Assembly: GCF_039542905.1 (NCBI RefSeq)
Contig: NZ_BAABIS010000001.1
Coordinates: 1,860,001 to 1,924,000, forward strand
From: Kitasatospora terrestris
GTDB taxonomy: Bacteria > Actinomycetota > Actinomycetes > Streptomycetales > Streptomycetaceae
Length of the DNA stretch: 64,000 bases
Direction: 5' to 3'
In this document: positions 1 to 7,496 of the stretch, in pieces
Layout of the letters: every line of letters begins with the position of its first letter
Position numbering within the stretch: the first letter of the stretch is position 1
Notes under the pieces: model-generated
The model's database searches: none
Seen by the model: only the letters and a program-made list of their open reading frames with translations
Told to the model about the DNA's origin: nothing
Translations under genes and position numbers: made by a program

Positions 1-2048
1 CGGGTCAGGCCCATCAGGAAGTAGGCGAAGCCGCGGTGCGCGCCGGACCAGCCGGCCTTCTCGAACTCCAGGATGGCGTCGGAGAACAGCCGCTCGGCGC
101 GGGCGAGTTCGTCGGTGTAGGCGAAGGTCAGGCCGACCAGGGCGGGCAGCTCCAGGCCCCAGGTGAGGCCCGTCCAGGCCAGGCCGGCGGGCAGCCGGCC
201 CTGCACCAGGGCGGCCTCCGCCTGCTCGATCGCCTCGGCGGCGGAGACCCCGCGCAGCGTCAGGTCCCAGGCCTGCAGGGCGTGCAGCGCGTGCTTGGCG
301 TCCCGGGTGGCGGGGGTGAGCGGGAGCTGCCGCAGCCGCCGCGAGCGGCCCGGACCGTCCGACTCCTCGCGGGCCAGGGTCTGGTACATGAAGACCGCGA
401 TCTGCAGCCGCAGCCGGTCGGGCCCCGGGTCGGCGCGCTCGGCCTCCTCGGCGCACAGCGCGGCGGCGGCCTCCAGGTCGCTGCTGTGCGCCAGCACCTC
501 GGAGAGCCGGAACACCGCGTCCACCCGCATCGAGGGGCTCAGGCCGTACTCGTCGTCCAGCGCGAGGCGCAGCTGGTTGACGGTGGCGGCCGGATCGGTG
601 AGCAGCGCGGAGCAGCCCAGCTCGTAGAGCACCACGGCGCGGACCTCGTCGCTCGGCGGCTCGGCCAGGGCGCGCTTGAGGCAGCGCTGCGCGGCGTCCG
701 GGGCGCCGATCCGCAGGTGCTCGACGGCGGCGCGGCGCAGCTTGCGCACCATCTGGTCGTCGCCCTCGGGGTGGGTCTCCAGCAGGTGCCGGGAGGCCAG
801 CACCAGGCCGCCGCCCGCGTCCTCGATGACGCTGGCGGCGATGCCGTGCATCGCGGTCTTCATCGCGTCGGGGATCGACTGGTAGATCGAGGTGCCGATC
901 AGCGGGTGGACGAACTCCAGCCGGCCGTTCGGCTGGGTGGTGAGCACCCGGTGGCGGACCAGCTCGCGGACCGACCCGGCGGCCTGCTCCGGCCCCTGGG
1001 TGGAGATCGCGGCGGCCACCTCCTCCTTGATGTCGGTGCCGAGCAGGGCGGCCGCCCAGGCGAACTGCAGGGTGACCCGGCCGAGCTTCTCCAGCCAGAA
1101 CTGCCGGGTCTGCCCGCGGGCCGCGGCGGCCAGGTCGCGCAGCCGCGGGGTGGACTCCTCGACCGGCTCGATCCCCTGGTCCCGCACGTCGCGCAGCAGC
1201 GCCACGGTGTCGTACGGGGTGCCCGCGGTGACCGCCCAGACCTGCCGGCAGAAGGCGTCGTCCGCCTTGTCGCCGAACGCGCTGCGGACCAGGTCGGCGA
1301 CCGACTCGGGGCCGAGGGTGTGCAGCTCGTGGTGGCGGGTGGCCATCTGCTGGATCTGCCGGACCAGCCCGTCGGTGTCCTCGGCGAACTCGTTCCGGTA
1401 GGCGAGCACGACCAGCACCGGGAGCTCGCGGGAGCGGACCGCGAAGGAGGCCAGCCAGGTCAGCGACTCCCGGTCGGCCCAGTGCAGGTCGTCGACGACC
1501 ATCACCAAGGGCGCCCTTCGGGGCGCGAGTTGGGTGAGCACGTAGTCCAGGCCGTCGCGGACGCCCTGCGGGTCGATCCGTTCGACCTCGCCGGACGGCG
1601 GGGTCAGGCCGACGGCCGGGCCGACGATGCCGTACCAGTTGCCGAACACCTCGTCCCGCTCGGTCTGGGTGAGGCGGCTGAGCACCGGCATCAGCAACTG
1701 ACGCAGCACGTGGAAGGGTTCGGTGCGCTGGCGCTCGCCGCCGCGGGCGAACAGCACCGTGCAGGACTCCTCGCCGCGGGCCAGCGCCCGCACCTCGTCC
1801 AGCACCGAGGTCTTGCCCATGCCGCCCGGGCCCGAGTAGAGCAGCAGCTCTCCGGTGGCGGCGCCACCGGTCATGTGTGCCCGGGCCAGCCGGGACACCG
1901 CGTGCCGGGCGGACTCGATCTCCAGCTCGCGCTCGCGCAAGCGGATCCCGGCCGACTCGGCATCACTCCTCGTACCGCCCTGCCCGTTCAGCTCTCCGGC
2001 CACCGCCGCGTCCTCCACTCGCCCGTCCCCGTCCTTCGATCCGACCAT
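1..2048 (-). CDS. Large ATP-binding transcriptional regulator (LuxR/LAL-like), C-terminus cut by window edge
   Basis: This minus-strand gene starts at ATG 2048 and stays open to the left edge, so only the first ~682 residues are visible. Residues 73-81 (GPGGMGKTS) are a Walker A P-loop. Residues 184-192 (VVDDLHWAD) are a Walker B of the type found in STAND/AAA ATPases of the LAL and MalT-like regulators, followed by a long helical region. In this family the LuxR helix-turn-helix is at the extreme C-terminus, which would lie outside the window, so the DNA-binding domain is inferred. A plain AAA signalling ATPase is the alternative. The gene diverges from the terpene cyclase at 2258 with 209 bp between them and is a plausible local regulator of it. 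Confidence 0.8.
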   Translation of the reverse strand, partial: MVGSKDGDGRVEDAAVAGELNGQGGTRSDAESAGIRLRERELEIESARHAVSRLARAHMTGGAATGELLLYSGPGGMGKTSVLDEVRALARGEESCTVLFARGGERQRTEPFHVLRQLLMPVLSRLTQTERDEVFGNWYGIVGPAVGLTPPSGEVERIDPQGVRDGLDYVLTQLAPRRAPLVMVVDDLHWADRESLTWLASFAVRSRELPVLVVLAYRNEFAEDTDGLVRQIQQMATRHHELHTLGPESVADLVRSAFGDKADDAFCRQVWAVTAGTPYDTVALLRDVRDQGIEPVEESTPRLRDLAAAARGQTRQFWLEKLGRVTLQFAWAAALLGTDIKEEVAAAISTQGPEQAAGSVRELVRHRVLTTQPNGRLEFVHPLIGTSIYQSIPDAMKTAMHGIAASVIEDAGGGLVLASRHLLETHPEGDDQMVRKLRRAAVEHLRIGAPDAAQRCLKRALAEPPSDEVRAVVLYELGCSALLTDPAATVNQLRLALDDEYGLSPSMRVDAVFRLSEVLAHSSDLEAAAALCAEEAERADPGPDRLRLQIAVFMYQTLAREESDGPGRSRRLRQLPLTPATRDAKHALHALQAWDLTLRGVSAAEAIEQAEAALVQGRLPAGLAWTGLTWGLELPALVGLTFAYTDELARAERLFSDAILEFEKAGWSGAHRGFAYFLMGLT

Positions 2049-2257
2049 AGCGCCGTGTGCGTCCGAAAGAGGGACGTTCCCGCAGGCCGGAGGCGTTCGG
2101 AAGGGTTGAGCCCGGCCGCCCCGGGCAAATGCCCTGGTACCACTGCCGCCTGATGATGTGATCCGATAATCTGCCCCACGTAGAACAAAGTTGATCTTTG
2201 GTCGGCAGTCAGACGCCACGCCGGCCGCGCCGCACCCTGAGCACGCCCGGGAGTCCG
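2049..2257. promoter_or_regulatory. Divergent intergenic region, regulator / terpene cyclase
   Basis: These 209 bp separate two divergent genes and must hold both start regions. The part near 2150-2200 is clearly more AT-rich than its surroundings, as expected for a promoter. I cannot identify a convincing -35/-10 pair or a symmetrical operator. GGGAG just before ATG 2258 is the ribosome binding site that favours that start over an in-frame TTG at 2198. Confidence 0.4.
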
Positions 2258-3232
2258 ATGTCCGACCTCACCTCACTTGAGGTTCCGTTCCCGCTCCGCC
2301 GCAATCCGCATTACCAGCACGCCAACGACGAGCACCAGCGCTGGCTGGAGCGCTTCCCGGCGCTCGCCGCGATCGCCTCCGAGTCCGTCTACGCCCGCTG
2401 GGACGTCGCCGACCTGGCCGCGGTCGCCTACCCCTCCTGCTCCGCCGAGAGCCTCACCCTCGCCACCGACCTGCTCGGCTTCTACCTGCTCTTCGACGAC
2501 GGCTTCGACGGCGAGCTCGGGCGCCGCCCCGCCGACGTCGCCCGGATCTGCGAACGCCTCACCGGCCTGGTGTTCGACCCGGACCCGGCGCGGGCCCGCA
2601 CCGAGAGCGAGCGCGCCTTCCTCGACCTCTGGGAGCGCTCCACCGCCGGCATGCCCGCCCGCTGGCTGGCCCGCGCCGCGTACAACTGGGAGCGCTACTT
2701 CGCCAGCCACCCCGCCGAGGCCGCCGGCCGGGTCGCCGGCCTGATCCCCGACCGGGAGGGCTACCTGGTGGTGCGTCGCGGCACCGCCGCGATGGAGACC
2801 GTCTTCGACATGATCGAGCGGCTCGACCACCTCGAGGTGCCGCAGGCCGCCCTGCACCACCCGGTCCTGCGACAGCTCCGCCAGATCGCCGCGGACGTCC
2901 CCTCCCTCAGCAACGACGTCTACTCCTACCCCCTGGAGGCCCCGCGCGGCGACGTCTACAACCTCGTCATGGTGGCCCGCCGCGAGCGCGGCTGCTCCAT
3001 CGACGAGGCCTTCGAGGTCGTTCTCGCCGAAGCCCAGCAGATGATCGACCACTTCGCCGAACTGACCCGGCAACTGCCCGACGCCTACCGACAGTTGGGT
3101 CTCACCACGGACGAACTGGAACCGACCCGCCGCTACGTCGACGGCCTCACGGCCTGGCTGGTCGGATATCTCGACTGGGAGGAGCGTACGGGGCGTTACG
3201 CCGCTCCGCAACCGGCCCCGCACACACCGTAG
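2258..3232 (+). CDS. Class I terpene synthase (terpene cyclase), 324 aa
   Basis: A single-domain bacterial class I terpene cyclase that would ionise a linear prenyl diphosphate in the cytosol and cyclise it. Both metal-binding motifs are intact: DDGFD at residues 80-84 (aspartate-rich DDxxD type) and NDVYSYPLE at 219-227 (NSE triad NDxxSxxxE). An Arg pair at 173-174 is at the usual place of the diphosphate sensor. The length fits sesquiterpene cyclases such as pentalenene or epi-isozizaene synthase. The sequence does not tell me the product. No prenyltransferase, P450 or methyltransferase is adjacent; the next gene, 100 bp away on the same strand, is an aldehyde dehydrogenase. It lacks the two-domain architecture of geosmin synthase and the methyltransferase partner of 2-methylisoborneol synthase. 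Confidence 0.88.
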   Translation: MSDLTSLEVPFPLRRNPHYQHANDEHQRWLERFPALAAIASESVYARWDVADLAAVAYPSCSAESLTLATDLLGFYLLFDDGFDGELGRRPADVARICERLTGLVFDPDPARARTESERAFLDLWERSTAGMPARWLARAAYNWERYFASHPAEAAGRVAGLIPDREGYLVVRRGTAAMETVFDMIERLDHLEVPQAALHHPVLRQLRQIAADVPSLSNDVYSYPLEAPRGDVYNLVMVARRERGCSIDEAFEVVLAEAQQMIDHFAELTRQLPDAYRQLGLTTDELEPTRRYVDGLTAWLVGYLDWEERTGRYAAPQPAPHTP

Positions 3233-3335
3233 CGAAGGGCGGGCGACCGGGCTAGGGTGCCCGAGCGGGAGCGACCACCGGCCGCCTCCCGCGCACCGCT
3301 TGTCAGGCCCCTGCCATCGTTGCAAGGAGACAGCT

Positions 3336-4859
3336 GTGACGGTCCACCAGCCCCCCGGCCGACCCGGATCTCCGGTCGAACTCCGCACCCGCTACCAGCA
3401 CTGGATCGACGGGGGCTGGCAACCGCCGGTCCTCGGGCGGTACTTCGAGAACCCCACGCCGGTCACCGGCGAGACCTTCTGCGAGGTCGCCCGGGGCACC
3501 GCCGAGGACATCGAGGCCGCCCTGGACGCCGCCGAGGCCGCCGCCCCCGCCTGGGGCCGCACCCCGCCCGCCGAGCGCGCCCAGGTCCTGCTCCGCCTCG
3601 CCGACCGGATCGAACAGCACCTGGAGGCGCTCGCCGTCACCGAGACATGGGACAACGGCAAGCCCGTCCGCGAGGCCCTGGCCGCCGACCTGCCGCTCGC
3701 CGTCGACCACCTGCGCTACTTCGCCGGCGCCCTGCGCGCCCAGGAGGGCGGCCTCTCCCAGCTCGACGAGGACACCGTCGCCTACCACTTCCACGAGCCG
3801 CTGGGCGTGGTGGGGCAGATCATCCCGTGGAACTTCCCGCTGCTGATGGCCGTCTGGAAGCTCGCCCCGGCCCTCGCCGCCGGCAACACCGTCGTCCTCA
3901 AGCCCGCCGAGCAGACGCCCGTCTCCGTCCTGCTGCTGATGGAACTCACCGCCGACCTGCTGCCGCCGGGCGTGGTCAACGTGGTCACCGGCTACGGCCT
4001 GGAGGCCGGCAAGCCGCTCGCCTCCAGCCCCCGGGTCCGCAAGATCGCCTTCACCGGCGAGACCGGCACCGGCCGGCTGATCGCCCAGTACGCGGGCCCC
4101 AACCTGATCCCGGTCTCCCTGGAGCTCGGCGGCAAGAGCCCCAACCTGTTCTTCGCGGACGTCGCCGCCGAGCGCGACTCCTTCTACGAGAAGGCCCTCG
4201 AAGGCTTCGCCATGTTCGCCCTCAACCAGGGCGAGGTGTGCACCTGCCCCAGCCGGGCGCTGATCCACTCCGCGATCTACGACCGCTTCCTCGGCGACGG
4301 CCTGGAGCGCACCGCCCTCATCCGGCAGGGCAACCCGCTCGACACCGACACCATGGTCGGCGCCCAGGCCTCCCGCGAGCAGTTGGAGAAGGTCCTCTCC
4401 TACCTGGAGATCGGCCGGGCGGAGGGCGCCAAGGTCCTGGCCGGCGGCGAACGGGCCGAGCTCGGCGGCGAGTTGAGCGGCGGCTACTACGTCACGCCGA
4501 CCGTCTTCGAGGGCGACAACCGGATGCGGATCTTCCAGGAGGAGATCTTCGGGCCGGTCCTCGCCGTCACCCGCTTCGACACCTTCGAGGATGCCGTCGA
4601 ACTCGCCAACGACACCCCGTACGGCCTCGGCGCCGGCGTCTGGACCCGCGACGGCTCCACCGCCTACCGCGCCGGCCGCGCCATCCAGGCCGGCCGGGTG
4701 TGGACCAACAGCTACCACCTCTACCCGGCCCACGCCGCGTTCGGCGGCTACAAGGACTCCGGCATCGGCCGGGAGACCCACAAGATGCTGCTGGAGCACT
4801 ACCAGCAGACCAAGAACCTCCTGGTCAGCTACTCCGACCGCCCGATGGGCCTCTTCTAG
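3336..4859 (+). CDS. NAD(P)-dependent aldehyde dehydrogenase, 507 aa
   Basis: Oxidises an aldehyde to the carboxylic acid in the cytosol. It has the full ALDH fold: the Rossmann region with the IIPWNFP segment, the general-base Glu in LELGGKSPN and the nucleophilic Cys in [11 protein letters not shown], with normal length. The overall sequence resembles the ExaC/AldB type that handles acetaldehyde and similar short aldehydes, but the substrate is not certain. GTG 3336 is chosen because AAGGAGA lies 6 bp upstream; an in-frame start at 3300 lacks such a site. It may be co-transcribed with the terpene cyclase upstream, in which case it could oxidise a terpene aldehyde, but that is only inference from position. 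Confidence 0.9.
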   Translation: MTVHQPPGRPGSPVELRTRYQHWIDGGWQPPVLGRYFENPTPVTGETFCEVARGTAEDIEAALDAAEAAAPAWGRTPPAERAQVLLRLADRIEQHLEALAVTETWDNGKPVREALAADLPLAVDHLRYFAGALRAQEGGLSQLDEDTVAYHFHEPLGVVGQIIPWNFPLLMAVWKLAPALAAGNTVVLKPAEQTPVSVLLLMELTADLLPPGVVNVVTGYGLEAGKPLASSPRVRKIAFTGETGTGRLIAQYAGPNLIPVSLELGGKSPNLFFADVAAERDSFYEKALEGFAMFALNQGEVCTCPSRALIHSAIYDRFLGDGLERTALIRQGNPLDTDTMVGAQASREQLEKVLSYLEIGRAEGAKVLAGGERAELGGELSGGYYVTPTVFEGDNRMRIFQEEIFGPVLAVTRFDTFEDAVELANDTPYGLGAGVWTRDGSTAYRAGRAIQAGRVWTNSYHLYPAHAAFGGYKDSGIGRETHKMLLEHYQQTKNLLVSYSDRPMGLF

Positions 4860-4963
4860 GAGAGCCCCGGCAGGTGCTCGGGTGACGGCGAGGCCGACCA
4901 CGCGACAGGCCGCCCGCGCGCTACCGGCCGCCACGGGAACGGATTCGCCCGGGCTCCCCCGCG

Positions 4964-5182
4964 TCAGCCGAGCAGCTTGGCCTTGGCGGCACTGAACTCC
5001 TCGGGCGTGAGCAGGCCCGACTCGGCCAACTCGCCGAGCCGGGTCAGCTCGCCGCTCAGGCCCGGCGCGGGCGCGGCGCGGCCGGCGGCGTAGGCGCCGC
5101 CGACGACGAGTCCGCGCACCAGGGGCGCTCCCACCGGGCGGACGACGCGGACCGGCCGGATGGGCCGAAGGGGTCGGAACAC
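4964..5182 (-). CDS. Small SHOCT-domain protein, 72 aa
   Basis: The N-terminus is basic and proline/valine-rich with a short hydrophobic stretch (residues ~20-38). The last ~30 residues (LGELAESGLLTPEEFSAAKA) are a typical SHOCT domain, a short helical motif thought to mediate oligomerisation or membrane association. Its start lies 7 bp after the stop of the DUF6325 gene upstream, so the two are almost certainly translated from one message. This pairing is common in streptomycetes. The molecular role is unknown. Confidence 0.8.
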   Translation of the reverse strand: MFRPLRPIRPVRVVRPVGAPLVRGLVVGGAYAAGRAAPAPGLSGELTRLGELAESGLLTPEEFSAAKAKLLG

Positions 5183-5189
5183 GGCTGCC

Positions 5190-5618
5190 TCACTCTCCCG
5201 ACGCGCCGCGCGCCTCGGCGGCGCGCGCGGCCTCTTCGATGTTCTCCGGCGGGATCCGCACCCCGGAGGCGATCCGCCCGCCCACGTCGTACAGCGCCCG
5301 GGCCGCGTCCTCGGCCCAGACGTGTTCGATCAGCACGATCACCGCGACGGTGCCCGGGCGCAGCAGTTCGGCGGCCTCCTGGGCGTCCTCGGGGCCGATC
5401 AGCGGGAGCCCTTGGCCGCCGATCCCGACGACGCCCCTGAGGTGCTCGAAGTCGGCGAACTCGCCGTAGGTCGCCTCGCCGTCGGCGTGCCGGGTGACCA
5501 CCAGCGAGTCGATCACCCGGATGTCGCCGGCGGTGCGCAGCTTGGCGAGCGCGGTCGCGGCCTCGACGGTGATGGTCTCCTGCGGGAAGGTCAGGACGAG
5601 CAGTTCGGCCGGCCCCAT
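5190..5618 (-). CDS. DUF6325 family protein, 142 aa
   Basis: A small cytosolic protein with an alternating strand/helix pattern. It begins MGPAELLVLTFP and has a glycine-rich GVVGIGGQGLPL segment near the middle. This looks like the DUF6325 family, whose members usually sit beside a SHOCT protein, as here. ATG 5618 is preferred because AAGGGAG lies a few bases upstream; a much longer open frame upstream to 6068 would overlap the SnoaL-like gene on the other strand and is rejected. Biochemical function is unknown; stress-related or membrane-quality roles have only been guessed from context. Confidence 0.75.
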   Translation of the reverse strand: MGPAELLVLTFPQETITVEAATALAKLRTAGDIRVIDSLVVTRHADGEATYGEFADFEHLRGVVGIGGQGLPLIGPEDAQEAAELLRPGTVAVIVLIEHVWAEDAARALYDVGGRIASGVRIPPENIEEAARAAEARGASGE

Positions 5619-5838
5619 GCAGGGCTCCCTTCGGTGCGGCGTGTGCGGCGGCGTCGGCGAGGGCGGCCGGCGGGTGCCTACCCGCGGATCAAAGCACACG
5701 CACCGCCCCCCGGGCGGCGCCGCCACGCCCGCCCTCCGAACGGCGGGCGCGCGGCTGGCGGGCGGGCGGCGGCCGTGGTCTCTGGGAGTCAGCGCGCCGC
5801 CGCCCGGCGGCGCCGCCGACCGCAGGGAGTACGCAGCC

Positions 5839-6165
5839 ATGACCATTCCGCTCGACAAGCTGTCCGATCCGGCCGTGCGCCGGCTGCTGTCCGCGGTGAA
5901 CGCGGGCGACCAGGGCGCCTTCTTCGCCTCGCTCACCGAGGACGCGACGATGGCGGACGACGGCACGGAGCGCGACCTCGCGCAGTGGGTGGACCGGGAG
6001 ATCTTCTCCTCGCACGGCCACATCGACGTGCAGACGGAGAAGGGCGACGGGCGGGCGCTGGTCGCCAACTACCGCAACGACACCTGGGGCGAGATGCGGA
6101 CCTCGTGGCGGTTCACGGTGTCGCCGGACGGCCGGGTGAGCCGCTTCGAGACCGGCCAGGCGTAG
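5839..6165 (+). CDS. SnoaL-like / NTF2-like small protein, 108 aa
   Basis: Sequence features match the NTF2/SnoaL cone fold: an N-terminal helix (LSDPAVRRLLSAVNAGD), then FFASLTEDATMADDGT, then a run of beta strands ending in a VSPDGRVSRFETG hairpin. Members include polyketide cyclases, isomerases and binding proteins with no catalytic activity; nothing here identifies a substrate. ATG 5839 follows AGGGAG at a normal distance. It lies alone between the divergent DUF6325 gene and the LacI regulator, and a LacI operator begins 35 bp after its stop. Confidence 0.7.
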   Translation: MTIPLDKLSDPAVRRLLSAVNAGDQGAFFASLTEDATMADDGTERDLAQWVDREIFSSHGHIDVQTEKGDGRALVANYRNDTWGEMRTSWRFTVSPDGRVSRFETGQA

Positions 6166-6200
6166 CCCGGACCCGGCCGGAAACCCGGCCGGGTCCGCCT

Positions 6201-6216
6201 GGTGAAGCGCTTCGAC
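6201..6216. promoter_or_regulatory. LacI-family operator O1
   Basis: The sequence GGTGAAGCGCTTCGAC contains the perfect 10-bp palindrome GAAGCGCTTC (6204-6213), with the central CG step typical of LacI-family operators. Its exact reverse complement occurs at 6292-6307, so the two sites form a 16-bp inverted pair with 91 bp between centres. The lacI-type gene begins 26 bp after the second site. Autoregulation, possibly by DNA looping between the two, is the simplest reading. Confidence 0.75.
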
Positions 6217-6291
6217 AGAAGGTCTGGACACAGTCCAGCAGCGTCTCTAAGCTCTCCCGGCAGGACAGCATCGAGCCGCACAGCAGACATC

Positions 6292-6307
6292 GTCGAAGCG
6301 CTTCACC
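6292..6307. promoter_or_regulatory. LacI-family operator O2
   Basis: GTCGAAGCGCTTCACC is the exact reverse complement of the site at 6201-6216. The palindromic core GAAGCGCTTC spans 6295-6304. It lies immediately upstream of the LacI start at 6333, where bound repressor would block transcription of its own gene. I find no further copy in the 135 bp between the regulator and the GH31 gene, so control of the glycosidase probably depends on read-through from this promoter. Confidence 0.75.
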
Positions 6308-6332
6308 AACCGGCGCGCGATAGTGTCGCGAG

Positions 6333-7361
6333 ATGGAGCACCAGATGGTCACGCTCGCCCAGGTCGCCCGGCACGCCGGGGTGTCCCCGAGCACGGTCTC
6401 GTACGTCATCAGCGGCAAGCGGTCGATCTCGCAGGACACCCGGCTGCGGGTGGAGCGCTCCATCGCCGAGCTCGGCTACCACCCGCACGCGGGGGCCCGG
6501 GCGCTGGCCAGCAACCGGTCGAACGTGATCGCCCTGATGATCCCGCTGCGGACCGACATGTTCGTCCCGGTGATGATGGAGATCGCCATCGCGATCACCA
6601 CCACCGCCCGCCGCTACGCGCACGACGTCCTGCTGCTGACCAGCGAGGAGGGCCCGTCCGCGGTGAAGCGGATCGCCGCGAGCGGCCTGGCCGACGCGAT
6701 GATCCTGATGGACGTCGAGCTGGAGGACGAGCGGATCCCGCTGCTGCGGCAGACCGGCGCGGCCGCGGTGCTGGTCGGCCTGCCCGCCGACCCGGCCGGG
6801 CTGACCTGCATCGACCTGGACTTCGAGGCCACCGGCCGGCTCGCCGCCGACCACCTGGCGGACCTCGGGCACCGGGAGGTGGCGCTGGTCGGCGCCGCCG
6901 AGTCGGTGTACCGGCGGCACACCGGCTTCGCCGAGCGGACGCTGGCCGGGTTCCGGCAGCAGGCCGAGGCCCGGGGCCTGAGCTTCCTGCACCGCCCGTG
7001 CGGAGTGGGCCACGAGGCGGCCACCGGCACGCTCTCGCGGATCCTCGCCGAGCGGCCGGGCACCACCGCGCTGGTGGTGCAGAACGAGTCCGCCGTCCCG
7101 CACCTGCTCAACCACCTGCGGCAGTCCGGCCGGGCCGTGCCCGAGGACATCTCGGTGGTGGCGATCTGCCCGGACGACGTCGCGCTGCACTCCACCCCGC
7201 AGCTGACCTCGGTCTCCATCCCGGCCCAGGAGATGGGCCGGCGCGCCGTCGAGCTGGTGATGGCGCAGGCCTCCGGCCGCCAGCACACCACCGGCCTGAC
7301 CCTGCTCTCCCCCGTCCTGACCCCCCGGGAGAGCACCGGCCCGGCCCCCAGGCCGCTCTGA
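6333..7361 (+). CDS. LacI-family transcriptional repressor, 342 aa
   Basis: A sugar-responsive repressor. Residues ~5-30 (VTLAQVARHAGVSPSTVSYV) are the LacI helix-turn-helix, followed by the hinge helix (ALASNRSNVIAL) and a two-lobed periplasmic-binding-protein-like domain to the C-terminus. Full length for the family. Two palindromic operators lie directly upstream. The GH31 glycosidase gene follows on the same strand 135 bp later, so the effector is likely the sugar that enzyme releases or attacks. ATG 6333 is used; ATG 6345 is an alternative that would still keep the whole helix-turn-helix. Confidence 0.93.
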   Translation: MEHQMVTLAQVARHAGVSPSTVSYVISGKRSISQDTRLRVERSIAELGYHPHAGARALASNRSNVIALMIPLRTDMFVPVMMEIAIAITTTARRYAHDVLLLTSEEGPSAVKRIAASGLADAMILMDVELEDERIPLLRQTGAAAVLVGLPADPAGLTCIDLDFEATGRLAADHLADLGHREVALVGAAESVYRRHTGFAERTLAGFRQQAEARGLSFLHRPCGVGHEAATGTLSRILAERPGTTALVVQNESAVPHLLNHLRQSGRAVPEDISVVAICPDDVALHSTPQLTSVSIPAQEMGRRAVELVMAQASGRQHTTGLTLLSPVLTPRESTGPAPRPL

Positions 7362-7496
7362 CGCCCCGTCGACACCCGTAAGTCCCCACCGGCTCGCGCG
7401 CATCGCCGATCCACCCCGGCCCCAACCCCACCGCGCCCGCCGTCGCGCCCGCGTGCCCGACGGCGTGCCCCGCCCCGCCCGCGCGAGGAGCCCCCC

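Noticed and set aside
36..2153. A 705-codon open frame on the plus strand
   Set aside because: It is the antisense of the ATP-binding regulator, whose minus-strand frame has clear Walker motifs; the plus translation is low-complexity Gly/Arg/Gln-rich with no domain.
2258..3232. Geosmin or 2-methylisoborneol synthase
   Set aside because: The protein is too short for two-domain geosmin synthase, and no geranyl diphosphate methyltransferase is adjacent.
5190..6068. DUF6325 protein with a start at 6068 (292 aa)
   Set aside because: The extension overlaps the SnoaL-like gene and lacks family resemblance; ATG 5618 has a proper ribosome binding site.
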